NCBI GenBank assembly: GCA_014379585.1
Contig: JACMLN010000109.1
Coordinates: forward strand, 1-64,000
Reading direction: 5' to 3'
Source: Gloeobacterales cyanobacterium ES-bin-313
GTDB lineage: Bacteria; Cyanobacteriota; Cyanobacteriia; Gloeobacterales; Gloeobacteraceae
DNA: 64,000 bases
This document shows, in pieces, positions 47,394 through 57,036 of the stretch. The notes beneath the pieces were generated by a model that had not been told where the DNA came from, did not search any database, and was given only the letters and a program-made list of their open reading frames with translations. Position 1 is the stretch's first letter. Every line of letters starts with the position of its first letter. A program made the translations under genes and the position numbers.

Positions 47394-49216
47394 GTTTTGC
47401 CTCCCAAGGGCAAGGTGAAATGGAAGGCACTGCCCTGCTGTGGTTTGCTTTCCGCCCAGATCTTGCCCCCATGGGCTTCAACCACTTGGCGGCAGAGGTA
47501 GAGCCCTAGACCGGAACCCCCACCGTAACTGCTGCCCTGGGCGAAGCGCGAAAAGATCTGTACAAGTCGATCAGCAGGAATGCCCCGTCCAGTATCCCGT
47601 ACCGAAAAGCGAATGCCCCTAAAATTCGGGACAATATTTACTTCGACCTTGCCCCCCGCCGGGGTGAATTTGAGGGCGTTATCCACTAAGTTGATCACGA
47701 CACGGCGCAACTGTTGACGGTCAAAGGCAACTTTTGGCAATTCACTTCCATCGGTATGCAGGGAAAGATGCAAGTTGCGCGCCTCTGCAAGGGGTTGGAG
47801 TTCAAGAAGACACTGTTCGGCGAAACTGGCAATCTCGGTGAACTCCCGCCGCAGCCGCATCTGCCCCGCTTCGTAGCGATAGATGGTCAACAAACTATCC
47901 ACAAGACCGAGCAGTTCTGTGTGGCTCTCCACTACAGCCGCCAAGATCTGCTGTTGCTGCTCGTTGATCGGGCCATAGTGCTCACCCAAAGCAAAGTTCA
48001 GGGTTTGCACAGCGGCAAGTAGCGGAGTGCGCAGGTCATGGGTGAGGGTCGCAACGAAGTCCTCCCGCAGGCGTTCATTTTCTTTTTGGGCGGTGACATC
48101 CCGGAGTACGGCTACGCCGCCGAGGGCTTCCCCTTTGCGTAGGGGGGCTGCCGTAAATTGCAGCACCCGCACCTGACCGTTCTCGTCCTTAAGGCGATGC
48201 AGGCCAGTGAGTGGCCCTCCCGCAATTGCTTTGGCCAGAACCGTCGCTTCAGGGGCAATCACTTCTCCCAAAATGTCCCGCAGGGGAAGGGTATGCCAGT
48301 CGTCTAGCTCGTCCGGTTCGCGGTCAATCAGTTTCCAAAAGGCGGGATTGGCAGTCGTGATCTGACCTGCCCGTCGGTAGACCAGAACCCCATCGGCAAT
48401 CGCATTGAAGATCAGTTCGAGCTTGTCATTTTCAGCGGTGAGATTGCTCAGAAGTTCGCGATTTTCGGCGGTCTCAGCACTGATCCGCTCCGCCATGATC
48501 CGAAAAGAATCGATTAAGACTTGGACTTCGAGGGGAAAGATCCCCACGGGCATCTCCGGCAGATTCGGCCCCTCGTTGAAGGCCAAATTTTGCATTTGCA
48601 CGCTGAGATTTTGGAGGGGTTGGCTGATCCGCTCGCTGATCCAGTAGGCAAAGCCAATGGCGGCCAAAGCAGTTAGCAACAGACTTAAACCGAAGCCCTG
48701 AATATTCGAAAAAGGACCCGGCAATAGCTCACTGCGCAGACTAACGACCACCACACCCCAGCCCTCAACGGGCGTAAAAGCGGCCAATTGCAAAGTATCT
48801 TCGCCGCCTAATGTCTCGATAAAATCAATCGTGCCGCGCTGCCCTTGCGCCACCGCCCGGACAGGAGAAAGCTTTTTAAGGTCTTGGTGGCGCTGCACAA
48901 GTGCCAAGATGGGATGGGCAAGAGTACGGCCTTCACCATCGACCACGAAGACTTGGCGGCGCGCACTCGACTGAGTGGTGACCAGGGTTTGGATAGCAGG
49001 CAGTGCTTGGAGGGGATCCGTCACTTTCACCAGTGTGAAGCGCAGGTTATTGGCAAAGAGATCCGCGTACTGTTGCTGTTCTTGCAAAACTTCCTGTTCC
49101 CGCTGGGGCAGAGTCCGCTCGTACATCTGCACTTCCACCAAGCCAAGCACCAACACAGGCAGGATGGCTGCCAGCGCAAAAAAGAGCAGGTATTGCGTGC
49201 GAAGACGGGTAAACAT
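47390..49216 (-). CDS. Membrane sensor histidine kinase
   Basis: The 608-residue kinase has helix 1 at residues 8-28, an outside sensor of about 140 residues resembling a Cache domain, helix 2 at 173-191, and a HAMP linker. A PAS domain (about 263-378), the phospho-acceptor His393 in LTHDLRTPL and the ATPase domain (NLVDNALKFTP, DTGRGIP, GSGLGLYL) follow. The signal is unknown. A HisKA kinase with a NarL-type partner is common in cyanobacteria. It is divergent from ilvE with a 55-bp gap. Confidence 0.92.
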   Translation of the reverse strand: MFTRLRTQYLLFFALAAILPVLVLGLVEVQMYERTLPQREQEVLQEQQQYADLFANNLRFTLVKVTDPLQALPAIQTLVTTQSSARRQVFVVDGEGRTLAHPILALVQRHQDLKKLSPVRAVAQGQRGTIDFIETLGGEDTLQLAAFTPVEGWGVVVVSLRSELLPGPFSNIQGFGLSLLLTALAAIGFAYWISERISQPLQNLSVQMQNLAFNEGPNLPEMPVGIFPLEVQVLIDSFRIMAERISAETAENRELLSNLTAENDKLELIFNAIADGVLVYRRAGQITTANPAFWKLIDREPDELDDWHTLPLRDILGEVIAPEATVLAKAIAGGPLTGLHRLKDENGQVRVLQFTAAPLRKGEALGGVAVLRDVTAQKENERLREDFVATLTHDLRTPLLAAVQTLNFALGEHYGPINEQQQQILAAVVESHTELLGLVDSLLTIYRYEAGQMRLRREFTEIASFAEQCLLELQPLAEARNLHLSLHTDGSELPKVAFDRQQLRRVVINLVDNALKFTPAGGKVEVNIVPNFRGIRFSVRDTGRGIPADRLVQIFSRFAQGSSYGGGSGLGLYLCRQVVEAHGGKIWAESKPQQGSAFHFTLPLGGKT

Positions 49217-49271
49217 ACCTGTTAGCGTAACGTTCCCCGTACACTATCTAAAGAGGATTTTGTTTCTACCC

Positions 49272-50228
49272 ATGACTACCCAACCATCTGAAGCTTTTGT
49301 CTACCTGCGCGGCGAGTTCGTCCCCAACAGCGCAGCAACGTTGAATGTTCGTACCCACGGATTTCTCTACGGCACAGCGGTCTTTGAAGGTGTGAAAGCC
49401 TACTGGACTCCAGAGCGCGAGACGATGTTTATCTTCCGTGCCCTCGACCACTACCGCCGCCTGCACCAAAGTTGCCGGATTTTGCGCCTGAAGCCGACCC
49501 TCAGCGTCAATCAGATGGTTGCCCTCACTTCCGAGATTATCGAGCGCAACGGTTGCACCGAAGACACCTACTTGCGCCCGATTGTCTATAAAGCCGATGA
49601 GCGGGTGGGTCCACTTCTCGATGTGCCGGGAACAGTCGATGATTTTTGTCTGTTCACGACCCCGATGAGTGCCTACATGGACACCCAAAAGGGTCTGCAC
49701 CTCTGCGTCTCGTCCTGGCGGCGTATCGATGACAACATGATTCCAGCGCGGGCAAAAGTGAACGGTGCCTACGTCAATACGGCCCTGGCAAAAACCGATG
49801 CTGCCCTCTCCGGCTACGACGATGCGATTGTCTTGACCGAAGACGGCCATGTCGCGGAAGGTAGCGCCATGAACCTCTTCTTGGTACGGGACGGCAAACT
49901 GATTACTCCTTCTGTGAGCAGCAATATCCTCGAAGGCATCACCCGCGCCACTGTCATCGAACTTGCCCAAAAAGAATTGGGTCTCACCATCGAATCTCGC
50001 CAAGTGGATCGTACCGAGTTGTACATTGCGGACGAAATCTTCGTGTGTGGCACAGCCGTTGAAGTCTCCCCTGTCACCCGCGTCGATCATCGCAATATTG
50101 GCGATGGCACCGTTGGCCCGATTACCAAGCAACTCTACGATCTCTACGACCAAGTGATCCACGGTCGCCATCCCGATTACACCCACTGGCTCACCCCAGT
50201 AAAAGCAGCGGTACTCAGCGGTTCTTAG
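49272..50228 (+). CDS. ilvE: Branched-chain amino acid aminotransferase
   Basis: The 318-residue PLP enzyme interconverts Leu, Ile, Val and their 2-oxoacids. It has GTAVFEGVKAYW, RPIVYKADE, the PLP-lysine region RAKVNGAYVNTALAK, EGSAMNLFLV, and SSNILEGITRATVIELA. The start at 49272 matches the family; the open frame upstream runs antisense through the kinase gene and is not coding. Confidence 0.93.
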   Translation: MTTQPSEAFVYLRGEFVPNSAATLNVRTHGFLYGTAVFEGVKAYWTPERETMFIFRALDHYRRLHQSCRILRLKPTLSVNQMVALTSEIIERNGCTEDTYLRPIVYKADERVGPLLDVPGTVDDFCLFTTPMSAYMDTQKGLHLCVSSWRRIDDNMIPARAKVNGAYVNTALAKTDAALSGYDDAIVLTEDGHVAEGSAMNLFLVRDGKLITPSVSSNILEGITRATVIELAQKELGLTIESRQVDRTELYIADEIFVCGTAVEVSPVTRVDHRNIGDGTVGPITKQLYDLYDQVIHGRHPDYTHWLTPVKAAVLSGS

Positions 50229-50347
50229 TACTGAGTTGTGAAAACCTTGGGCCAGCGCTCTAGGTCTGAGGATCCATCAGATTTCCCTAAGTGATAATCC
50301 ATGGAAAATTGCTATCATTGTGAACAACCATTCCACTTGAGGCGGCT

Positions 50348-51184
50348 ATGGTTCAATTTGATGCCAAGTTGCGTTTACCCACAGCCCTTGAACTGCCTGA
50401 ATCCGATGACACTCCTGTGGACAATGAACTTCAAGATACCGTTCCAGGATTGCTCAAGGACACACTTCGTCTAATCTGGCAGAACCGCAACGATTGGTTT
50501 TTTGGAGTAGACATGGGGATCTACGCCGATACAGAGCAGCCTTATCGAGCAATCGTCCCCGATGGATTTTTGAGCATTGGTGTGCCTCGCTTCAAGCCTC
50601 AGTACGGTGATCGCGGACGGCCAAGCTATGTGCTTTGGGAAGAAGAGGGCAAAGTCCCAATGTTGGTTCTCGAAGTCGTGTCAGAAACATACCGAAATGA
50701 GTACAGCGAAAAGCTCAAAGAGTATCAAGACCTGGAAGTTCTGTACTATGTGGTCTACAACCCAGATCAACTGAAAAAAGACCACGCGCCATTAGAAGTG
50801 TATCGCTTGAGCGAAGGCCAGTATGTTCTGATGACTGGCGAACCTTGCTGGATGCCAGAAATCGGCTTGGGCATTGGTCGTGCCATGAACAATCATCTTG
50901 ATTGGCGGCGGGAGTGGCTGTACTGGTTCAGTGAAGACGGTACACGCTATCCCATCCCCGAAGAATTTCAACGCTACCGAGCAGATTTGGCGGAACAGGA
51001 AGTAGAGCAAGCAGCGCAACGAGAAGAGCAAGAGCGCCAACGGGCAAACCAAGCAGAACAACAAGCGCAGGTTGAGCGCGAGGCACGACTGCAAGCAGAA
51101 GCGCGCGTTCAGCAAGAACGTCAACGTGCCGCACTCCTAGCAGAACGCCTAAGGGCGCTAGGATTAGACCCAGAAAATCTTTGA
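50348..51184 (+). CDS. Uma2-family (DUF820) putative nuclease with coiled-coil tail
   Basis: The 278-residue protein has the Uma2 PD-(D/E)XK-like core: VDMGIYAD, IVPDGFLSIGVPR, MLVLEVVSETYRNEYSEKLKEYQDLEVLYYVVYNP. The acidic and Glu-x-Val residues and the Lys are in place. A long Glu/Gln/Arg coiled coil fills residues 215-270. The family is greatly expanded in cyanobacteria and its function is uncertain. It opens an accessory stretch. Confidence 0.85.
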   Translation: MVQFDAKLRLPTALELPESDDTPVDNELQDTVPGLLKDTLRLIWQNRNDWFFGVDMGIYADTEQPYRAIVPDGFLSIGVPRFKPQYGDRGRPSYVLWEEEGKVPMLVLEVVSETYRNEYSEKLKEYQDLEVLYYVVYNPDQLKKDHAPLEVYRLSEGQYVLMTGEPCWMPEIGLGIGRAMNNHLDWRREWLYWFSEDGTRYPIPEEFQRYRADLAEQEVEQAAQREEQERQRANQAEQQAQVEREARLQAEARVQQERQRAALLAERLRALGLDPENL

Positions 51185-51346
51185 GCACACTGGGAGAATC
51201 ATAGTTTTTCGGTGCATTTAAATCATTGACATAGTTTCTATGCAGCTTCATTTGAAGTACTCAAGCCTTGTCTAAGTACGTCAACCATACGAGGAGACTG
51301 AGGCAAATTCAGAACTGTGCTGGGGGATATTTGGCTCATGTCTTAG

Positions 51347-51655
51347 ATCTCTTTATACAGATTATTCTCGATTTCGGCGAAAGTTGATCACCAAAAATTT
51401 GGTGGTTATCGCGCTAATATCGTCACTTACACACTGTCCTATCTCAGCTTTATTGCCAAGGAGCGCATTGATTTGAACTGGATTTGGAAGCATCAGAGCC
51501 TTCCACCAGATTTGCAGCAAATGATTTTAATCACCTCTCAGGGTGTTCATCAAGTCATTACTAACCCTCCTGATGGCTGCAATGTGACCGAATGGTGCTA
51601 AAAAGAAGCTTGCTGGCAGGCTGTTCAAAGAATCCAAGCTGGGGTTGAACCGTAG
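51347..51655 (+). pseudogene. AIPR-family remnant with in-frame stop
   Basis: The frame from 51347 reads KFGGYRANIVTYTLSYLSF, then IDLNWIWKHQSLP and HQVITNPPDGCNVTEWC, then a TAA at 51599, then KEACWQAVQRIQAGVEP in the same frame to 51655. This matches the C-terminus of AIPR (abortive infection phage resistance) proteins as I know them. There is no start and no upstream 400 residues. The rest of 51185-51346 holds nothing I recognise. Confidence 0.7.
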
Positions 51656-51728
51656 TAATCTCTGCAAGTCCAAAAAAGTGCTTGCATGTGATTTTATTTT
51701 AACTGGGATCTAGATTTTCTCCACTAAG

Positions 51729-52196
51729 ATGAAAAGGCATCCCGATGGCATGGGTGAGGAACGTTGGTCTAGGTTCGCTGCCTATACCAGGGAGGAATGT
51801 ACCGTGAGCAGAACCCACCACGACCAATTTGCCGACGATCCGCTGCGCAACTTGGCTCTAGAACTCGTCGCTTCATGGACAATCAGAACAGAGCAACAGT
51901 CAGACCTTTCACAAGAAGAACGGGAGCAACTCATGAACGTCTCATCTGCATACCTTGAGTGGAAAGAGCAGACCCTCCAAGAAGGACGGCAAGAAGGACA
52001 ACGAGAAGGCGAACTTAGAGGGCGGCAAGCGGCAGCACGTGAAATTCTTCTGCAACTTCTCACCCACAAGTTTGGCCCGTTGAGTGCCCAGGTTGTTTCT
52101 CAAATTCAAGCCATCACTGATACTGAAAAACTCGAACAGTTGCCTAAGGCTCTCTTCGATGCCACTGACCTTCAGAGTTTTCTCCAAAATCTTTAA
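51729..52196 (+). CDS. DUF4351 protein, C-terminal part of an Rpn/transposase-like nuclease
   Basis: The 155-residue frame ends with LQEGRQEGQREGELRGRQ and then a DUF4351 domain (LLTHKFGPLSAQVVSQIQ ... LFDATDLQSFLQNL). Cyanobacterial proteins of this kind usually carry an N-terminal PD-(D/E)XK nuclease domain; here it is absent and the first 60 residues are unrelated. It is probably truncated. The true start is uncertain. Confidence 0.6.
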   Translation: MKRHPDGMGEERWSRFAAYTREECTVSRTHHDQFADDPLRNLALELVASWTIRTEQQSDLSQEEREQLMNVSSAYLEWKEQTLQEGRQEGQREGELRGRQAAAREILLQLLTHKFGPLSAQVVSQIQAITDTEKLEQLPKALFDATDLQSFLQNL

Positions 52197-52212
52197 GAGC
52201 ACACACCATCCT

Positions 52213-52665
52213 ATGTCTGGCACCGTACCAAAGATTATCGCCATCGATCATGACGACTACGCTGCTAAGCATATTGGACGCACTAACGATGGGCGGCAGT
52301 TCTTTCTTACTTCGCCATTTGATCCCGCTACCAGGGATCGCAAGGAGGATTGTGAGTTTATCGCACTGTATTTATTCGACGCCCAAGGAAATCTGCTAGA
52401 AGCGCAAATCGACAGCCTTGGCCCAAGAGCTTCAATGGATGAAGAGGTGGCTCGAAGCATATACGAGAAGCGCCTAAAAGATCTAGGAAACGTTTCTTTT
52501 GAGCGCATTGAAATTGCACCCTTCTACATTGAGCGCTTCGGTTCCATCTTTGGCCTTGTACTTCGAGAACTTGAAGAAGAAGACGATCCACTGGTCGTCG
52601 AAGTCCAACCTGGAAACTACATGGCTTTCTCCGAACCATGGGACAGCGGTGAATACGACACATGA
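52213..52665 (+). CDS. Conserved cyanobacterial protein of unknown function
   Basis: The 150-residue protein opens SGTVPKIIAIDHDDYAAKHIG and ends with the acidic stretch LREPEEEDD-like LRELEEEDDPLVVEVQPG, then MAFSEPWDSGEYDT. I recall close relatives in other cyanobacteria, none with a known role. There is no signal or membrane segment. It lies 16 bp after the DUF4351 gene and 17 bp before the DUF4291 gene. Confidence 0.75.
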   Translation: MSGTVPKIIAIDHDDYAAKHIGRTNDGRQFFLTSPFDPATRDRKEDCEFIALYLFDAQGNLLEAQIDSLGPRASMDEEVARSIYEKRLKDLGNVSFERIEIAPFYIERFGSIFGLVLRELEEEDDPLVVEVQPGNYMAFSEPWDSGEYDT

Positions 52666-52682
52666 ATTCAGATCATTAAACG

Positions 52683-53339
52683 ATGAAATTGCAAACTGAG
52701 CCATATCTAGATCAAAAAGACCGTTGGCCACCGAAAGGTCAGGTGATTCTTGCTCAATATGACGCAGATTCAATCGTTGTCTACCAAGCCTATCGTCCTT
52801 CGATTGGGCACTTTGCTGCACAGCATGGCTATTTGGGCGGAGACTTTAGCTTGACGCGGATGACTTGGATCAAACCCAATTTTCTTTGGATGATGTATCG
52901 ATCTGGTTGGGGGACAAAAGAGGGGCAAGAAGTGACCTTGGCAATTCGTCTTCAACGTTCTGCCTTTGAGGCCATCCTTGCTCAAGCTGTTCACTCAACA
53001 TATATTCCTGAAATTTATGAAAATCAAGAGGCGTGGAGTTGCGCTGTGAAAACCTCTGATGTGCGGTTGCAGTGGGATCCAGATCACAATCCATCAGGAG
53101 GAAAACTAGAACGTCGCGCCATTCAACTCGGTCTGCAAGGTGAAGCAGCACAGAAGTATTCGCGGGAATGGATTGTGAGCATCGAAGACATTTCAGAGTT
53201 TGTCAGTGAACAGCGAAATCATGTTATTAGAAAAAACTACGACGCACTGCTGACCCCAAGCGAAAGTGCTTATCAAGTGAGCGATCTTGAGATAATCAGA
53301 AAATTGCAACTTTCGGAAATCGATGAGATTGGAAGCTAA
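52683..53339 (+). CDS. DUF4291 protein
   Basis: The 218-residue protein has the family sequence LAQYDADSIVVYQAYRPSIG, MTWIKPNFLWMMYRSGWGTK and VRLQWDPDHNPSGGKLERRA. The function is unknown. The family is scattered among bacteria and eukaryotes, often by transfer. It is part of a run of small same-strand genes (52.2-53.9 kb). Confidence 0.82.
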   Translation: MKLQTEPYLDQKDRWPPKGQVILAQYDADSIVVYQAYRPSIGHFAAQHGYLGGDFSLTRMTWIKPNFLWMMYRSGWGTKEGQEVTLAIRLQRSAFEAILAQAVHSTYIPEIYENQEAWSCAVKTSDVRLQWDPDHNPSGGKLERRAIQLGLQGEAAQKYSREWIVSIEDISEFVSEQRNHVIRKNYDALLTPSESAYQVSDLEIIRKLQLSEIDEIGS

Positions 53340-53367
53340 TACTTTATTGAGGTAACATAGAAGTCTT

Positions 53368-53952
53368 ATGTGGAAAACGAACATTCAATCCGAGTCGAAT
53401 GGCAGAATCATCAAAATTACTTTTAGCCAGTCTGATTTACAGCTTAGTTTTTTTGACGTATTGACGCTATTATCTGGCTCCACTGACTTTCGAAGTTATT
53501 TCAGCGCTCAATTATCCTCTGTGCCATTCAGTGCCTTTCGCTGGGAGACTCCTTCGGTAACAACGACATCGGTTGACCATTACTTCGAGTGTGTTCTTGT
53601 CGATGATCCTGGCTTAGAAAGGACACCGGATATAGCTGCGTTCTCTGATTATTTTACATCTGATGCAGTTAAAAACGTAGCTGTGTTTCCAAATCTTGGA
53701 AACGATGCAATTCTGGTGGTTCCCTGTCCTGTTACCAACGATTCTTCCTACGGACACATTGCTGCGTTTCTAAGAAATGCCCCAGGATACCAACGCGATG
53801 CACTTTGGAAATCTGTGGGGTTAGCAATGTTAATGCGTCTATCGTCGAAACCTGTGTGGCTCAGCACAGCGGGTGGAGGGGTTGCATGGCTACATGTGCG
53901 GCTAGATTCGCGCCCGAAATACTACAGTTACGCGCTCTACAAGAGAGATTGA
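53368..53952 (+). CDS. DUF6940-like protein of unknown function
   Basis: The 194-residue protein begins WKTNIQSESNGRIIKITF and contains PFSAFRWETPSV, LGNDAILVVPCPV and WLHVRLDSRPKYYSY. These recall the DUF6940 family, by memory only. It is soluble with no signal. It is the last of the run of same-strand accessory genes before repeat copy D. Confidence 0.65.
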   Translation: MWKTNIQSESNGRIIKITFSQSDLQLSFFDVLTLLSGSTDFRSYFSAQLSSVPFSAFRWETPSVTTTSVDHYFECVLVDDPGLERTPDIAAFSDYFTSDAVKNVAVFPNLGNDAILVVPCPVTNDSSYGHIAAFLRNAPGYQRDALWKSVGLAMLMRLSSKPVWLSTAGGGVAWLHVRLDSRPKYYSYALYKRD

Positions 53953-54037
53953 TTAGTTTGTAAAAGGTTGAGGCGAGCGCATTCTCGTTGAGGGTGCTAG
54001 CTTTACCACCTGCTACCGATTCATCATCGAAATGCGT

Positions 54038-54203
54038 TTAAACCCAAAGTGCCTCCCATTGGTAATCCAAACCTCTCCCGATCCGCCTCCAATTCCACAT
54101 CACCATGCGTAGCGTCCAATGCAATTCTTAGTCCCAAGCCATAAAAGTTGCCAAGGGGGTGGGGAGAACAGGCAGCCGATTCTTGGGTAATCATCCCCCC
54201 ACC
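54038..54203 (+). repeat. Dispersed structured repeat, copy D (right end missing)
   Basis: It shares TTAAACCCAAAGTGCCTCCC, CCAAACCTCTCCCGATCCGC, CCAATGCAATTCTTAG and AAAAGTTGCCAAGGGGGTGG with copies B and C, then diverges before the second hairpin. It abuts the valS stop codon at 54209. Confidence 0.75.
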
Positions 54204-54208
54204 GAGAC

Positions 54209-56902
54209 TCAACCCAAACGCGTCAGTTGTTCTTTCAAGAGAGTGGTCTGGGTATCGATCTCGCCCAACTTGTCGCGGGTCTCTTTGACCAGTTCCGGAG
54301 GTGCATTTTGGACGTAACTCTCGTTAGAAAGGCGGCCATTCAGCCCAGCTGATTCTTTATCCAACTTTTCAAGAGCCTTTTCGAGCTTGACTTTGAGGGC
54401 TTCAATATCGACGAGGCCACTGAGGGGCAAGAAGACCTGGACAGTTCCAGTCACACCAAAAGCCACCTGGGTAAGGGGAGCGGATTCACTACTGCGCAAT
54501 TCTAATTCCTCCACTTTCGCGAGATAGGAAATATAACTGCGAGTGCGCTCAAGAGCCGCCTGTTCATGAGGATTGGCGGTTTCAAGAATCGCGAGGGCGA
54601 TCTTTTGAAGGGGTGGAATCTGCACAAATTGGCGCAGGTTTCTAATCGTGCGCACCACTTCTTGAATGAGCGAAAAATCGGGTTCTTCAGCAATCGGATT
54701 TTCTGCACCAACTGGGTAGGGTTGGAGAAGAATCGAGGTTTCACTAGTTGGTTGATTGAGTAGTTGCCAAATCTCTTCGGTGATGTGGGGCATCCAGGGA
54801 TGGAGAAGTCGAAGGATACGATCCAATACAAAAGCAAGTACCTGTTGCGCACTGCGGCGGATTTCAGGATTGTCGAGGCGAGGCTTGGCAAGCTCCACGT
54901 ACCAGTCGCAGAAGTCGTCCCAGATAAATTCGTAGATCGCCTTTGCCCCTTCACCGAGGGCGTAGCGATCCAGCAGGCTATTCAAGTTTTTCGAGGTGGA
55001 ATCCAACCGTGAAAGAATCCAACGATCTGCCAGTTCCAATTTTTCGGGTTCTGGTGTCCCCAACTGTTCGGGCGTGAGGTCGTCGAGGTTCATCAATACG
55101 AAGCGACTGGCATTCCAGATCTTGTTGGCAAAGCGCTTACTCGCATCGACAGCGCGGGATTCTTTTTTCTTTTTGTCCCAGTCGAGGCGCACATCTTGGC
55201 CTGCTCCCGTCACTTCGCGCACCAGGGTATAGCGCAACGCATCGGTGCCGTAAATATCCATCAGTTCGATGGGGTCGATGCCATTGCCCTTGCTCTTGGA
55301 CATCTTCTGACCCTTATCGTCCCGCACGATGCCATTGATGTAGACCGTTTTGAACGGAATTTCACCCGTGAACGCTTTGGCCATCATCGACATCCGAGCA
55401 ACCCAGAAGAAGATAATGTCGAAGCCCGTGGACATCAACGCATTCGGGAAAAAGGTCTGGAAATCAGCAGTTTCTTCCGGCCAACCCAGAGTCGAAAACG
55501 GCCAGAGAGCAGAACTGAACCAAGTATCTAAAACATCGTCTTCGCGGCGCAATTTCACCCCTTCCCCATAGAGCACAATGGCTTGGGCGTAGGCTTCTGC
55601 TTCGTTATGGGCAACGATGGGGGCGGCTTCTTGATCGATCACATACCAAGCTGGAATCTGATGACCCCACCAAAGTTGGCGGGAAATGCACCAAGGACGA
55701 ATCCGCACAAGCCAATCGCGATAGACATTTCCCCACCGCTCCGGGACAAACACAGGGCTATGATCTTCATCGAAATCCTTGAGACAACGTTCAGCCATCG
55801 GTCGCACATCGAGAAACCACTGATCTGAGAGGTAGGGTTCCACGGGCACCCCACCGCGTTCGGAGTAGGGCACGTTGTGTTTGTAGTCTTCTTTTTTAAG
55901 CAACCAGCCTTCCGCTTCTGCCTGCTTTTCGATAGCGGGGCGTACTCCTTTGAGGCGATCGAGTCCAGCGTAAGGCCCAGCATTTTCGTTGTAGGTGCCA
56001 TCCGGGTTGAGCAAATTGATCATTGGCAAGTTGTGACGTTGACCCATGTCAAAGTCATTTTGGTCGTGGGCAGGCGTAACTTTCACAGCGCCACTGCCGA
56101 AGTCCATTTCCACCGCTTCGTCGCCAATAATCGGAATCTCGCGATCCACAATCGGCAGACGCACCTTTTTGCCGATCAAATGTTGATATCGAGGATCTTT
56201 GGGGTGAACTGCCACCGCCGTATCGCCAAGCATCGTCTCTGGTCGGGTCGTTGCCACGACCAAGGTTTCCTCCGAACCGACCACAGGATAGGCGAAGTGC
56301 CACAGGAATCCTTTAACTTCTTTCTCATCGACTTCGAGATCTGAAACCGCTGTCTGAGAAGCTGTACACCAGTTGACCAAATACTTTCCGCGATAAATCA
56401 AACCCTTGCTGTGGAGATCGACGAAAACTTTCACTACGGCTTGATTGCGTTGGGCATCGAGGGTAAAGGCTTCTCGGCTCCAGTCCAAAGAAAGTCCAAG
56501 GCGGCGGAGTTGCCCTGTGATTTGCCCCCGCGACTTTTCTTTCCAGGCCCAAGCCCGTTCCATAAAAGCGGGGCGACCCAACTTGAAGCGATCCGTGCCC
56601 TCTTCTTTAAATTGCTTGTCCAGTACGGTATGCACGGCGATGCTGGCGTGATCCGTTCCTGGCAACCAAAGCGTCTTGAAACCTTTCATTTTGCGGTAGC
56701 GCATCACCACATCGGGCAGCGTAAAACAGAGGCCATGACCCATGTGCAACGAGCCTGTGACGTTGGGAGGCGGGAGCACCATGCTGAATGGTTCCCCCGG
56801 ATCGTTGGTCTTGGGAGTATAAAATCCTTTGTCTTCCCAGTACCGTTGCCAGCGCGGTTCGGCTTCAAAGGGACTGTATTCTTTCGGTAAGGTGCGGGTC
56901 AT
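54209..56902 (-). CDS. valS: Valyl-tRNA synthetase
   Basis: The 897-residue class I enzyme has the HIGH-type motif PPPNVTGSLHMGHG, a CP1 editing domain (TTRPETMLGDTAVAVHP), the KMSKS motif in DKGQKMSKSKGNGIDP, and the C-terminal coiled coil with KALEKLDKESAGLNGRL. It charges tRNA-Val and clears mischarged threonine. ATG 56902 (MTRTLPKEYSPFEAE) is the family start, seven codons inside the longest frame. Confidence 0.96.
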   Translation of the reverse strand: MTRTLPKEYSPFEAEPRWQRYWEDKGFYTPKTNDPGEPFSMVLPPPNVTGSLHMGHGLCFTLPDVVMRYRKMKGFKTLWLPGTDHASIAVHTVLDKQFKEEGTDRFKLGRPAFMERAWAWKEKSRGQITGQLRRLGLSLDWSREAFTLDAQRNQAVVKVFVDLHSKGLIYRGKYLVNWCTASQTAVSDLEVDEKEVKGFLWHFAYPVVGSEETLVVATTRPETMLGDTAVAVHPKDPRYQHLIGKKVRLPIVDREIPIIGDEAVEMDFGSGAVKVTPAHDQNDFDMGQRHNLPMINLLNPDGTYNENAGPYAGLDRLKGVRPAIEKQAEAEGWLLKKEDYKHNVPYSERGGVPVEPYLSDQWFLDVRPMAERCLKDFDEDHSPVFVPERWGNVYRDWLVRIRPWCISRQLWWGHQIPAWYVIDQEAAPIVAHNEAEAYAQAIVLYGEGVKLRREDDVLDTWFSSALWPFSTLGWPEETADFQTFFPNALMSTGFDIIFFWVARMSMMAKAFTGEIPFKTVYINGIVRDDKGQKMSKSKGNGIDPIELMDIYGTDALRYTLVREVTGAGQDVRLDWDKKKKESRAVDASKRFANKIWNASRFVLMNLDDLTPEQLGTPEPEKLELADRWILSRLDSTSKNLNSLLDRYALGEGAKAIYEFIWDDFCDWYVELAKPRLDNPEIRRSAQQVLAFVLDRILRLLHPWMPHITEEIWQLLNQPTSETSILLQPYPVGAENPIAEEPDFSLIQEVVRTIRNLRQFVQIPPLQKIALAILETANPHEQAALERTRSYISYLAKVEELELRSSESAPLTQVAFGVTGTVQVFLPLSGLVDIEALKVKLEKALEKLDKESAGLNGRLSNESYVQNAPPELVKETRDKLGEIDTQTTLLKEQLTRLG

Positions 56903-57036
56903 AGGCTTGCACACGGACAGCAAATTCTAGGATATCCCTTTGCCTGACCTAGCTGTGGAAGTGTTCTTGTCGTTCCGAAGTCGCACATGATTCCCGTTAT
57001 GGGGTACGGACTGCAATAAGGGCAGGGCGTTTCTAC

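Noticed and set aside
48975-49271. Extending ilvE upstream to 48975
   Set aside because: The extension lies antisense to the kinase gene, and the family start is at 49272.
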